The notes beneath the pieces are model-generated. The model was given only the letters and a program-made list of their open reading frames with translations, did no database searches and had not been told where the DNA came from. DNA of 55,640 nt from a virus. Below are positions 33,417 through 41,481 of the stretch, in pieces; position 1 is the first letter of the stretch, and each line of letters begins with the position of its first letter. The stretch lies in the IMG/VR virus record IMGVR_UViG_3300027847_002824, positions 1 through 55,640 of that record; one strand, given 5' to 3'. Position numbers and translations under genes: made by a program.

Positions 33417-33796
33417 TATTCATCCCTGCAATTCACGATGTTCTGAACCATTTGCAATGTTTCTCTCAACTTCGCATCAAGTTCTAGCACGATGATCTCT
33501 ACAATCTCATAAAGGTCTTTCACTTGACTGTTTCTTGCAGAGTTAGGAAGTGCTCCATCGGACAATGTAAGATAAGCAACAGAATCCTTCTTTACATCAA
33601 GAGTGTATGTAAATGTCAAGTTGCCAATTTGAGATTTCGTAATGAAGAGATCCCAAGTGACTGAGCCTTCGACTTTTGTTGATTGGAATTGTGTTCCTCC
33701 TAAATGGAGCCACACAAATCCAGCAGCCTTCGTTTGTTCAATGGTTTCACGAACCAGAGATTCATTATAAAGGTCTTGGAGTTCTAATAAGTTCAT
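33416..33796 (-). CDS. Unknown protein, paralogue of 33805
   Basis: 126 residues. It shares a full-length pattern with its upstream neighbour: N-terminal E-L-x-x-L-x-x-E, IEQTKA, G-T-x-F-Q-S, V-x-W-D-L-F-I-T-K, V-K-x-L-Y-x-I-V-E-x-I-V-L, and an end in N-C-R-D. The pair arose by tandem duplication. RBS GAGG lies upstream of ATG 33796. In a presumed late operon; a virion or neck role is possible but unproven. Confidence 0.7.
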   Translation of the reverse strand: MNLLELQDLYNESLVRETIEQTKAAGFVWLHLGGTQFQSTKVEGSVTWDLFITKSQIGNLTFTYTLDVKKDSVAYLTLSDGALPNSARNSQVKDLYEIVEIIVLELDAKLRETLQMVQNIVNCRDE

Positions 33797-33804
33797 GTTA
33801 CCTC

Positions 33805-34254
33805 TTAGTCATTTCTGCAATTTGCTAGATTGAAAATTAGCTTACTGATATCTTTGGTTTTGAGTTCTTTTTCGTCAAGAACTATTTTTTCAACAATTAT
33901 ATAAAGCTCTTTAACACCAGTGGACCTTAATGATGACGAGGAAGTATTTTGGCCTTGTGTTAGCACTGGGGTTTCTTTAATTGAGTTGTTTAGTATGTTG
34001 TCTCTCATTATGTCAAGACTGTATTGGTATCCGCTTCCAGCACCAGTAGTTAGAGTTTTTGTTAAGAACAAATCCCAAACAGTATCAATTTCTACCATTT
34101 TAGATTGATAATTTGTTCCATCTATTTTGTCCCATGTTATGGTGGAGTTGCCCGGAGCTTTTGTTTGTTCTATTAACATACGAATTAGAATTTCATCATT
34201 TAGAACTTCTAGCTCAATTACGTTAATTGCTTTTTGAGGAACTGTGTCTGTCAT
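33805..34254 (-). CDS. Unknown protein, paralogue of 33416
   Basis: 149 residues, the longer copy of the tandem pair, with a Ser-rich insertion (NTSSSSLRS near residue 105). Conserved points are IEQTKAPG, TNYQSKMV, VWDLFLTK, VKELYIIVEKIVL and NCRND. Its start shares bases with the preceding stop (TAATG). Function unknown. Confidence 0.7.
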   Translation of the reverse strand: MTDTVPQKAINVIELEVLNDEILIRMLIEQTKAPGNSTITWDKIDGTNYQSKMVEIDTVWDLFLTKTLTTGAGSGYQYSLDIMRDNILNNSIKETPVLTQGQNTSSSSLRSTGVKELYIIVEKIVLDEKELKTKDISKLIFNLANCRND

Positions 34255-34724
34255 TATTCATCCTCATCTTTTTGGGTAAAGTTTGGTGCTTTATCAGGAT
34301 CATGTTGCAACAAGTTGCTGATATCAATTACTCTCAGACCTCCCATGCCAAACTTTTGAGGGAAAGCTTTATCTCCAAGTCCCTTGGCTTCTTTTTTAAG
34401 CTCTTTGACAACCTCTTCTCGTTCCATTACTTTAAGTTCATTCAAGTCCTTATTGTAAAGAATGTGTTGGCTTGGCTCTCCACGAATAGCTTTGCTCATG
34501 TTATCTGCTGTGAAACTGGCCTCTTCTTCCCAACCTTTAGGCATTTCATCATCTGGGTTTTTCATCTTGGCAAACGCTATTCTTCCATCTTCGTTAACTG
34601 CGAAGATGCTTCCTTCTTTTTTGAAGAAAAGTATGTAGCCGCCTTTATCGATTAAAGACTCTACTTTATCTGTAGAGCTTTCTGTTGTTTTGAACCAATT
34701 TCGGAATCCAGTTGCTTTAGTCAT
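34254..34724 (-). CDS. Unknown late-type protein with FRNWF leader
   Basis: 156 residues from ATG 34724. The beginning MTKATGFRNWFKT resembles the leader F-[KR]-x-[FW] seen in five other small proteins of this window. Later there is a strand-rich part, acidic and Lys-rich helices, and an acidic end. An upstream ATG at 34751 lies in a palindrome and is less likely. First gene of the minus-strand operon running to 32739. Confidence 0.6.
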   Translation of the reverse strand: MTKATGFRNWFKTTESSTDKVESLIDKGGYILFFKKEGSIFAVNEDGRIAFAKMKNPDDEMPKGWEEEASFTADNMSKAIRGEPSQHILYNKDLNELKVMEREEVVKELKKEAKGLGDKAFPQKFGMGGLRVIDISNLLQHDPDKAPNFTQKDEDE

Positions 34725-34747
34725 TTTTTTGTTACCATATTTGTCAA

Positions 34748-34765
34748 TCATTACTATGGTAATGA
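34748..34765. promoter_or_regulatory. Palindrome between divergent genes
   Basis: TCATTAC/GTAATGA, 7-bp arms with a TATG centre, midway between a minus-strand operon and the plus-strand HNH gene. It is a candidate operator; a hairpin in the leader is also possible. Confidence 0.35.
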
Positions 34766-34798
34766 TGACTTGTCCCTCTTTGATATATAGGAAACAAA

Positions 34799-35305
34799 AT
34801 GACAAATGCAAGAAATCGTTACATGAAGAATTATAGGACACGTAGAAAAGAAATGGGGTTGTGTAGAACTTGTGACAATCCCATTTGTGAAAGGTCTACT
34901 TGTATGTGTGTTGATTGCCTTGATAGCAACAATAAACTTTCTCGAAAATCATTTAAGAAAATGGACCCCTTAAAGAAAAGGCACGTCAGGCTAAAAAGCA
35001 GTGCTTCTTCTAGGGGCATTGAGTGTTTGTCGTTTGATCAGTTTTCTAAGTGGGAAGAGTCTCAAGACAAAAAGTGTGCTTATTGTTCTATTGGAGAGAA
35101 TATGTTGCGTAAAAGCAAAAGAAGAAGAGTTTTGACAATTGATCGAAGAGATAATTCTAAAGGGTATATTTCGGACAACATGTGTTATTGCTGTAATAGA
35201 TGCAACATATTAAAAAGCGATTTCTTTACAGAAGGCCAATGGATGGAAATATCTGACAAGTACATTAAACCAAGACTTGATGAATATCATGGGTTTGAGT
35301 CATAG
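34799..35305 (+). CDS. HNH-type endonuclease
   Basis: 168 residues. The C-terminal region LTIDRRDNSKGYISDNMCYC followed by CNRCNILKSD shows the HNH core (D-R-x-x-N-x-x-G-Y, N, C-x-x-C-N-x-x-K) with paired cysteines (CAYC and CNRC) for a structural zinc. A Cys-rich, basic N-terminus (CRTCDNPICERSTCMCVDC) probably binds DNA. AGGAAAC is the RBS. It is likely a free-standing homing-type nuclease inserted between divergent operons. Confidence 0.8.
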   Translation: MTNARNRYMKNYRTRRKEMGLCRTCDNPICERSTCMCVDCLDSNNKLSRKSFKKMDPLKKRHVRLKSSASSRGIECLSFDQFSKWEESQDKKCAYCSIGENMLRKSKRRRVLTIDRRDNSKGYISDNMCYCCNRCNILKSDFFTEGQWMEISDKYIKPRLDEYHGFES

Positions 35306-35315
35306 ATATAGAGAC

Positions 35316-35888
35316 ATGGATACTTTTAGACGATTTATGAAATCACAGACTTTCGATATTTCTTTGAAAGAGATCGAAGCTGCTCCTGCTGCGGGCATGG
35401 CATCTCCCCCTCAAGGCTCTAGCACTACAAATAAGCATCATTTTGATTCTTTGGAAAGGGAATTGGATATTGATGACATCAAACCTGCACTTGAAGGTGC
35501 TCCAGTTACTTTGTATCAATTGCTTAGATTTGACTGGCCTTTTAGAGTGGATTCTCCAATTGAGGTTTCAGTTGAAGAAAAAACTCCAAGTGATGATGGA
35601 AAAGGAAATGGGTTTTATGAGGTGACTTACTTCTTGACAAAGATGAATAGACACAAGTTTGTTCATCCATATAAGGATGGAGAAACTCCATTTGCTTATC
35701 AGGGAGTCATTGAAGACAAGACAGAGATAATAACCCAAGAAGAATTGTCTAATGGAATGGTGCCGCCTCTTGAGCAAGGTGGCGGTGCAGGCGGTGCTCC
35801 ACCAATGGGCGGCGATCCAATGGGTGGTGGAATGGGAGGTGCTCCACCAATGGGCGGTGCTCCTCCACCAATGCCCGGAATGATGTAG
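35316..35888 (+). CDS. Unknown protein with leader and Gly/Pro/Met tail
   Basis: 190 residues from ATG 35316, beginning MDTFRRFMKSQTF, a variant of the shared N-terminal leader. An Ala/Pro linker follows, then a strand-rich domain (about 70-145) and a low-complexity tail of repeats such as GGAPPMGGDPMGGGMGG. The tail suggests a flexible or self-associating virion or internal head protein. No family recognised. Confidence 0.65.
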   Translation: MDTFRRFMKSQTFDISLKEIEAAPAAGMASPPQGSSTTNKHHFDSLERELDIDDIKPALEGAPVTLYQLLRFDWPFRVDSPIEVSVEEKTPSDDGKGNGFYEVTYFLTKMNRHKFVHPYKDGETPFAYQGVIEDKTEIITQEELSNGMVPPLEQGGGAGGAPPMGGDPMGGGMGGAPPMGGAPPPMPGMM

Positions 35889-35895
35889 GAGAATT

Positions 35896-36120
35896 ATGAG
35901 ATTCAAAGATTTTCTAATTAAAGAAGTTGGCACCAGCACTGGAGATGTTGCTGGATTTCGTCGTATATCAATACCTTTGACTAGACGTATGTGGCCACCT
36001 AACATTGCTGCAATGGTTTCGGAGAATCCCCCAGAGACTTCTGGCAAAAAGAAGAAACCTATGATGCAGCCACAAGTCAAAGAGGATTACTGCAAGCCCG
36101 GTCGAGTCTCTGGATCATGA
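35896..36120 (+). CDS. Small protein with MRFKDFLIKE leader
   Basis: 74 residues with the clearest copy of the leader (MRFKDFLIKEVG), an Arg-rich middle and a Lys/Pro-rich end. GGAG precedes ATG 35896. The leader resembles the T4 capsid-targeting sequence MKTYQEFIAE, including an I-x-E like the T4 head protease site. It overlaps the convergent FmdB-like gene by 34 bases. An internal head protein is a fair guess. Confidence 0.62.
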   Translation: MRFKDFLIKEVGTSTGDVAGFRRISIPLTRRMWPPNIAAMVSENPPETSGKKKKPMMQPQVKEDYCKPGRVSGS

Positions 36121-36455
36121 ACTCCTGTATCTAACTCAATGTCTTGCTCTACTTGATCTGGTGTTCCATAAGGAGTGGCTCCCATATGAGACATAGCTTC
36201 GGCTATCCTACGCTCTGCTTTCACCCTTGGGGCACCGTGCTTGAATCTATAGTCATGCCCTGTAGAACCATTGTTCCACCGATCAGTTCCAACAGGGTTT
36301 CCAAAAGCAAAGGCACATCCTGACGCTAGTTTGTCTTTGTCTTTTGATTCACAGTGTGGACATTCCACATCTTTATATTCCCCTGTTTCGTCGTACTTGC
36401 ACAGGTCTTCGTAAGTCTTATCGCAATTTTTGCATTCAAATTCATAAAGTGGCAT
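36087..36455 (-). CDS. FmdB-family zinc ribbon protein with extension
   Basis: 122 residues. MPLYEFECKNCDKTYED and ECPHCESKDKDKLASG make the FmdB zinc ribbon, a second copy of the family in this window (see 26582). A C-terminal extension of about 55 residues is unlike the other copy. GGAGAAG 6 bases before ATG 36455 sets the start. Role unknown. Confidence 0.8.
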   Translation of the reverse strand: MPLYEFECKNCDKTYEDLCKYDETGEYKDVECPHCESKDKDKLASGCAFAFGNPVGTDRWNNGSTGHDYRFKHGAPRVKAERRIAEAMSHMGATPYGTPDQVEQDIELDTGVHDPETRPGLQ

Positions 36456-36777
36456 CGTCTTCTCCTTCATCCTCTTCTTCATGAGACCCAGAAGTTATTT
36501 GCATGAGTCTTATGTATATCAGTTCTATCTGTTTCATTTTATAATCAGCACTGCGGAATCTCCAGAAAATACTTTTCTCCGCTACGCCAATTGCTTTGCT
36601 CATTACGTCATTAGCTAACTCTGTTTGAGCGAGGTCCATGTGCATGACTTCAAGAAGGTCTTGTTTGTCAATATAAGCAATGGCTTCTGTGTCCTCTTCA
36701 TACTCTTCGAATGTATCATCTTTGAACTCAAATTCTGGTACATTATCTTCGTCGTCGTTATTAAAGAATCTTTCCAT
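36442..36777 (-). CDS. Unknown acidic protein
   Basis: 111 residues with very acidic ends (NDDEDNVPEFEF at the front, EEEDEGEDD at the back) and a helical core. GAGG precedes ATG 36777. It overlaps the FmdB-like gene by 14 bases. Acidity could mean DNA mimicry or a chaperone-like role; no family recognised. Confidence 0.62.
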   Translation of the reverse strand: MERFFNNDDEDNVPEFEFKDDTFEEYEEDTEAIAYIDKQDLLEVMHMDLAQTELANDVMSKAIGVAEKSIFWRFRSADYKMKQIELIYIRLMQITSGSHEEEDEGEDDATL

Positions 36778-36785
36778 TTTGAACC

Positions 36786-37439
36786 TCAACTTAGTGCGCT
36801 GTAAAGCGAGCACATTTTTTTCCATAATTCGATAACCCTGTTCTCATTGACCGTCATAGCTGTTAAAGCTAATCCAGCCGCATTCGAGAAAGGACATCCT
36901 CTGAGTGTATCTATCCACTTTCCACACCCTTTCTTGTAACTTATCAAGCATCTTGTTTCGTTTGTTTCTTTCGCTTCAAAACAAATCGTGGAAGATGCTT
37001 TTAATTCACTGTTTTCCAACACGTACTTGTTCATCATATCAGATACGTTGGGGTTCTTTAAGAACCATACGTGATCATCAAATATTTCTGTTTCGGAGTT
37101 GAAAGTTTCTGTAATTTTTGGACATAAAGTTTCTGTTGCTAGCACAAGAGGCTCAACAATCATGAGGTTTTCTTTTGACTTGTGTGATCTTTTAATGGAA
37201 TCCATTTTTCTTAAAATCGGTTGGTCTCCAAATGATTCATGATGAATAACAGGTATATTAACACGTTTTGCCCACTGGTAAAGTTGAAATAACGGTTTTC
37301 CATTTCTTATCGAAGTTATGGAAATGTCTGCTTCAGGAAGATTATTGTAAAATGAGTACCACGTTGCAAATGTCTCCCAATCTCTACCGGGTTCTGTGAT
37401 TATAATCACACAAAGGTTTTTTCCTGTTTCTGTAATCAT
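36786..37439 (-). CDS. Unknown protein, possibly glycosyltransferase-like
   Basis: 217 residues. The front, LCVIIITEPGRDWETFATWY, then ADISITSIRNGKPLFQLYQW, looks like the alternating strand-helix start of a GT-A-like fold, but a DxD motif is not evident. It is the first gene of a minus-strand group, divergent from the 37454 promoter. Confidence in coding is good, in function low. Confidence 0.6.
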   Translation of the reverse strand: MITETGKNLCVIIITEPGRDWETFATWYSFYNNLPEADISITSIRNGKPLFQLYQWAKRVNIPVIHHESFGDQPILRKMDSIKRSHKSKENLMIVEPLVLATETLCPKITETFNSETEIFDDHVWFLKNPNVSDMMNKYVLENSELKASSTICFEAKETNETRCLISYKKGCGKWIDTLRGCPFSNAAGLALTAMTVNENRVIELWKKMCSLYSALS

Positions 37440-37453
37440 AACTTAAGATAGTG

Positions 37454-37482
37454 TTGACAGTCAAAATGATTTACTTTAACAT
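37454..37482 (+). promoter_or_regulatory. Sigma70-like promoter for a short structured RNA
   Basis: Perfect -35 TTGACA (37454-37459), 17-base spacer, TAACAT (37477-37482). It points into a 130-base segment that ends in a terminator. Confidence 0.78.
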
Positions 37483-37488
37483 TCATAT

Positions 37489-37622
37489 CGTTAACTTGCG
37501 TTAGCGAAGGTCCGGTCCACGGGGGCACCGACTGTATGAACCTGATCGGTTTGGATTTGGATATGCAACTTGAAGATGAGTGAAGAGATCAGGGAAGTGC
37601 GATAAGCCCCCTATTTTTTTTT
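37489..37622 (+). ncRNA. Candidate small RNA or riboswitch-like leader before thyA
   Basis: From the expected RNA start the sequence folds by eye into an outer stem GGGGGC (37521-37526) with GCCCCC (37606-37611) and an inner stem CCTGATC (37541-37547) with GATCAGG (37587-37593). The outer stem is followed by TA and nine T's. A small hairpin (TAAC/GTTA) lies near the 5' end. No frame codes through it. Read as a unit it is a promoter-RNA-terminator cassette of about 134 bases; as it ends 26 bases before thyA it may also be an attenuator. It matches no riboswitch class that I know. Confidence 0.6.
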
Positions 37623-37647
37623 ACATTGCTAATCTTTGGAGAGTTTA

Positions 37648-38514
37648 ATGTACTTAATGCAACCTTACGATGACGCTTTGCAAGAAATTCTTGATGATGG
37701 CGTTTACAGAACAAACAAAAGGACTGGCATTCGAACCAAATCTATCTTTGGAATGTTGAAGAGGTACAAGCTCAATACAGATTTTTTTCCTATTGCCACT
37801 CGCCGCAAGGTCTGGCCCGGTTCGGTGTTTTCAGAACTGATTTGGTTTCTTTCTGGTAGTACCAGCAATGAAGACCTCGAAGAACTCGGATGCAAATTTT
37901 GGAAACCGTGGGTGGATGACAGATTCACCACCAAGAATGGGTTTGAGGAAGGTGTGTTCGGTCCAGTTTATGGATTCCAACTGCGACACTTCGGCGGCTC
38001 TTACAACAAAGGCATCCACAACTCTTCTTATGGTCGTGGAGGAGTTGATCAACTTAAGTGGGTTGTCGAGCGGATCAAAGAAGACCCCAGTTGTCGTCGC
38101 ACGCTCTGGACGTTGTGGAATCCACAAGATGTTCCTAAGATGAAGCTGCCGCCGTGTCATATGATGTATCAAGTTCTCGTTGATGACGAGAGGCGTCTAA
38201 CTGGGATCATGACTCAAAGAAGCTGCGACTTCCCGATTGGAGTTCCGGCGAACATTCAGTTCTATGCAGCGTTGACTGTGATGATTGCTCAACAAACAGG
38301 TTGTGTGGCACATGAGTTTGTTCACGAGACGCATGACAGCCACATATACGAAGACCAGCTTGATGCTGTTAAGGAATATTTGTCCTTGCCTGAAATTGAT
38401 TCTCCAAAGCTGAAGATCAATAAAGCTGAAGACATCTACTCTTACCAGCCTAGTGATTTTGTTCTTACAGATTTCAATCCGGGGCCGAAATTAGAAATAC
38501 CGGTGGCGGTGTAA
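37648..38514 (+). CDS. thyA: Thymidylate synthase ThyA
   Basis: 288 residues, full length. The catalytic Cys170 is in LPPCHMMYQV. The dUMP-binding MTQRSCDFPIGVPANIQFY, the HDSHIYEDQ segment and the end LEIPVAV are all present. It converts dUMP to dTMP with methylene-tetrahydrofolate, producing dihydrofolate that the DHFR two genes on would recycle. ATG 37648 has GGAGAG upstream. It follows the structured RNA at 37489 and overlaps the next gene (TAATG). Confidence 0.97.
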   Translation: MYLMQPYDDALQEILDDGVYRTNKRTGIRTKSIFGMLKRYKLNTDFFPIATRRKVWPGSVFSELIWFLSGSTSNEDLEELGCKFWKPWVDDRFTTKNGFEEGVFGPVYGFQLRHFGGSYNKGIHNSSYGRGGVDQLKWVVERIKEDPSCRRTLWTLWNPQDVPKMKLPPCHMMYQVLVDDERRLTGIMTQRSCDFPIGVPANIQFYAALTVMIAQQTGCVAHEFVHETHDSHIYEDQLDAVKEYLSLPEIDSPKLKINKAEDIYSYQPSDFVLTDFNPGPKLEIPVAV

Positions 38515-39209
38515 TGTTTAGAGTTCCTGCAATTAGGTCTTTTTGTTCACAAGCTCAAGCTAGAGCCAAATCAATTGGCACCTTGAATGATTCAATTCGT
38601 CAAGGTGCTGGTAATTATGTTGGCTGTCTTTTTGAAGTTGCTCATATGTGTTTGTTTGGTGGGGAAACATCAACCGGCAAAGACATTTATCAATATGACA
38701 TATTAGATCCCAAGTGGGGAAGGGTTGATTGTAAGTCGAAAGAGAGAACACTTCCAACAGTAGACCCAAACTGGGAGGCTTCGGTTGCCGACCATGCAGG
38801 AATGGGTGCGAATCAAGATTGTGACTATTATGCTTTTGGAAGTGTTTCAGTTGATTTTCAAAAGAATCCGACTTGGATATGGTTCATGGGCTATATCCCC
38901 AAAGCGGAATATTTCAATGGGAAAGACAATGCAGGAGAGATTCAAGGAGAAGAGTTTGATTCTCGTGGCAGAAAAATCAAGAGATGGAATGATTTAAGAA
39001 CTGGAGCAGAGTTTCGCAAAGAGGGTCTTCCTTACGATGACAATGGTTTTATTTGTAGTGAAGATTGTTGGAATAGAAAGTACAATTATTTGCATCAATA
39101 CAATGTTGCAGACATCCCTTATAAAAAGAATCTCGAAAATGTGATTAAACAATCAAAAACCCAAGGTTGGGGTGGGGATTTGAAGCATATATTGAAAGGC
39201 GAAAGATGA
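38514..39209 (+). CDS. Putative PD-(D/E)xK nuclease-like protein
   Basis: 231 residues. YQYDILDPKWGRVDCKSKER contains D...D-x-K as in restriction-like nuclease cores; upstream YVGCLFEVAHMCLFGGE would be the helix with the early Glu. The C-terminal half is Trp- and Tyr-rich. It lies between thyA and the DHFR gene with overlaps on both sides, so it is coexpressed with dTMP synthesis. Alternative: an unrelated fold. Moderately sure of coding, less of class. Confidence 0.5.
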   Translation: MFRVPAIRSFCSQAQARAKSIGTLNDSIRQGAGNYVGCLFEVAHMCLFGGETSTGKDIYQYDILDPKWGRVDCKSKERTLPTVDPNWEASVADHAGMGANQDCDYYAFGSVSVDFQKNPTWIWFMGYIPKAEYFNGKDNAGEIQGEEFDSRGRKIKRWNDLRTGAEFRKEGLPYDDNGFICSEDCWNRKYNYLHQYNVADIPYKKNLENVIKQSKTQGWGGDLKHILKGER

Positions 39210-39706
39210 TCAGACTCATTGTAGCTTATGATGAAAATTTCCTAATTGGAAATGGCGATCAGATTCCTTGGAAGCTTCCAGAAGACATGAAGCATTTCAA
39301 AGAAACGACTATAGGCAAGTCTGTAATCATGGGTCGTAAGACTTGGGACTCTTTACCGCCCGGTTTCAAGCCATTGCCCAACAGAGTCAATTGTGTTGTC
39401 ACTCGTCGCAAGATTGAGGTGCCTCTTTACTTTGACCCCAATGATCCCAGTTGGAGCAACAGCCTTGAAAAAGCTGTTGCTGCTTGCCAAAAGACTATGG
39501 GAAATGGAGACATTTATATCATTGGCGGAAGTGAAGTTTATCGTCAAGCTTTGGAGTTAAACATAGTTGAAGAAATACTTGCTTCTGAAGTCAAAGGAGT
39601 TTATGAAGGAGATGTGTATTTTCCAAATATTCGAGAATTAGGTTGGACTGGATCAGTTGTCAAAGAATTTGATGACTTTTCTCTCGTGAAATACCTAAAA
39701 ACATAA
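39206..39706 (+). CDS. Dihydrofolate reductase
   Basis: 166 residues with standard features: LIVAYDENFLIGNGDQIPWKLPEDMKHFKETT, with its binding-site Pro-Trp and Asp, then VIMGRKTWDSLP and IYIIGGSEVYRQAL (the NADPH-binding Gly-Gly). It reduces dihydrofolate to tetrahydrofolate with NADPH. ATG 39206 overlaps the previous stop (ATGA) and has AAGG upstream. It works with ThyA. Confidence 0.96.
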   Translation: MIRLIVAYDENFLIGNGDQIPWKLPEDMKHFKETTIGKSVIMGRKTWDSLPPGFKPLPNRVNCVVTRRKIEVPLYFDPNDPSWSNSLEKAVAACQKTMGNGDIYIIGGSEVYRQALELNIVEEILASEVKGVYEGDVYFPNIRELGWTGSVVKEFDDFSLVKYLKT

Positions 39707-39714
39707 TACCAAAA

Positions 39715-39803
39715 CGGCGAGACGTAGGAGTTCAGGTCTTCACGTCATAACAAGTTTTGTTGTTATTTTAAGCTCGCCGAAGAAATTCGGCGAGCTTTCT
39801 CTG
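39715..39803 (+). promoter_or_regulatory. Attenuator-like structure with terminator
   Basis: CGGCGAG (39715-39721) can pair with CTCGCCG (39773-39779), but the same segment is the 5' arm of a strong hairpin, AGCTCGCCGAA/TTCGGCGAGCT (39771-39796), followed by TTCTCTGTT. The two pairings exclude each other, as in an anti-terminator/terminator pair. Hairpins GACGT/ACGTC (39721-39746) and ATAACAA/TTGTTAT (39747-39766) lie between. It sits between the DHFR gene and the small membrane protein gene before hldE. Confidence 0.5.
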
Positions 39804-39839
39804 TTATATGAGTAATAAATAGTCATGGAGGTGTTTACC

Positions 39840-40076
39840 ATGGCAAGAAAGTCAAAAAGAAAAATTATTGCTCAAGAAGTAGAACAAAAAGAATTCGTAG
39901 ACCCAACAACGGTTGTGGCTATCGGATGGTTTTCTTTCAAAGCAATTGCTCAGTCGATTATTGGTTGGGTAGGTCTTAAGTGTTTCCTTAAATGGAAAGA
40001 TAAATGGTCGAATAGAGGAAAGATTGAAGAAAAAACTACAGAGCTTTCTACAGAAGAATCGGCAGCGTCGTCTTGA
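39840..40076 (+). CDS. Small membrane protein
   Basis: 78 residues from ATG 39840 with GGAGGTGTTTACC upstream. Basic start (ARKSKRKI), one hydrophobic segment (about 27-50, VVAIGWFSFKAIAQSIIGWV), and an acidic Ser/Thr tail. It overlaps hldE by 53 bases. Function unknown. Confidence 0.65.
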   Translation: MARKSKRKIIAQEVEQKEFVDPTTVVAIGWFSFKAIAQSIIGWVGLKCFLKWKDKWSNRGKIEEKTTELSTEESAASS

Positions 40077-41406
40077 CATACATGTTCTGGGCGATGCGAT
40101 GGTTGATGAATATTACGAAGTCAAGGTAAATCGCATCAGTCCAGAATTTCCGATGCCGATCATGTTATCTTCTGAAGACAAGCCAATTAAACGTCCCGGT
40201 GGTGCTGCCAATGTAGCCTACCAATTTAAGCATTTTAACGCATCTGTGTCTCTTTTTTGTTTTCCAGATGAGAAGGCAGAGAAGGTTTTCAAGGAACACA
40301 AAGTAGATCGTTGGGGCTCTTTAGTTGATGTAAGAACGACTCTTCCAGTAAAGAGGAGATTTCTTGATGACGGAATTCAAATTACACGTCATGACATAGA
40401 GTCTCCTTTATGTGGTGTTAGCGAAGACATAATAGATTTCTATACAGAATCTTTATGCCAAGAAATTTCCAAGAGAAAAATGAATCCCGATGTTGTGATC
40501 TTGTCGGATTACAATAAGGGATTTTTTCATGGAGATGAAGGAAGCATTTTGGGTCAGTATCACAATTCGATAACTATTGTTGATCCCAAAAAAGGTCCAC
40601 TTCGTAAATGGCGTGGCTGTAGTATTTTTAAGCCAAATGCAAAAGAGGCATTTGATTTAAGTGGAAAAACAAAATGGAAAGAACAAGCTAAGTATTTTCA
40701 GAACGAACTTGAGTGTGAATCAGTTGTAATAACTGACGGTGGCAGAAAAGTGTCTGGCGTTCATAAAGATAAGTTCTTTTGTTTCACTCCTGACAAACAA
40801 GTAGAAGTAGAAAGTGTCATCGGGGCTGGTGATACTTTTTGTGTATTCTTGGCTATGGCTGTGGGACATGGATTTTCAGTACCAGAAGCATCTGAAATTG
40901 CATGGAACGCTGGTGCCGTATATGTCCAGAATAAAATGAATCGACCGATTGTGCCAGCGGAGATATCTGCTAACAACATTGTATGTCCAGAAGATTTGGC
41001 GAGTCGAGACTTTAAGCTTGTATTCACCAATGGATGCTTTGATTTATTACACGAAGGCCATCTTCAGACTCTCAGGTTTGCTCGTGAGAAGGGAGACAAG
41101 CTTGTAGTGGCTCTGAACTCGGATGAGAGCATCAAGCGTCTTAAAGGGGACGACAGGCCCATTAAACCTCTTGATCAAAGGATGGCAGTGGTAGCCGCTT
41201 TAGAGATGGTCGATTTTGTGGTGAGTTTTGAAGAAGATACACCACTTGAGGTTATTAAGAAGATCAAACCAGATGTTTTGGTTAAGGGTGACGGGTATTG
41301 CATAGATAATGTAGTCGGGGCAGATGTTGTGTCGGAAGTTTTTATCGCACCTTCCGTGGAAGGTCTTTCTACTACAGGATTTTTGAAATGCAATATAAGA
41401 AACTAG
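40024..41406 (+). CDS. hldE: Bifunctional heptose-7-phosphate kinase / heptose-1-phosphate adenylyltransferase
   Basis: 460 residues (E. coli 477), both domains intact. The N-terminal ribokinase-fold domain has HVLGDAMVDEYYEV, RPGGAANVA and the GAGDTF signature (about 267-272). The C-terminal nucleotidyltransferase has TNGCFDLLHEGH (HxGH at about 343) and VLVKGDGY. It phosphorylates D-glycero-D-manno-heptose-7-phosphate at C1 and then adds AMP, giving ADP-heptose for LPS core or protein heptosylation. The start is TTG 40024, with AGAGG 5 bases upstream. Very rare in phages; no isomerase or GmhB phosphatase is visible here, so the host would have to supply them. Confidence 0.94.
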   Translation: MKKKLQSFLQKNRQRRLDIHVLGDAMVDEYYEVKVNRISPEFPMPIMLSSEDKPIKRPGGAANVAYQFKHFNASVSLFCFPDEKAEKVFKEHKVDRWGSLVDVRTTLPVKRRFLDDGIQITRHDIESPLCGVSEDIIDFYTESLCQEISKRKMNPDVVILSDYNKGFFHGDEGSILGQYHNSITIVDPKKGPLRKWRGCSIFKPNAKEAFDLSGKTKWKEQAKYFQNELECESVVITDGGRKVSGVHKDKFFCFTPDKQVEVESVIGAGDTFCVFLAMAVGHGFSVPEASEIAWNAGAVYVQNKMNRPIVPAEISANNIVCPEDLASRDFKLVFTNGCFDLLHEGHLQTLRFAREKGDKLVVALNSDESIKRLKGDDRPIKPLDQRMAVVAALEMVDFVVSFEEDTPLEVIKKIKPDVLVKGDGYCIDNVVGADVVSEVFIAPSVEGLSTTGFLKCNIRN

Positions 41407-41481
41407 AAGGAGAAAAGTTTGGGGAATTGAATGTTTTAGAGTAGATTTTCATGCCTTCTTCTGCGACAACCACAAGAAACT

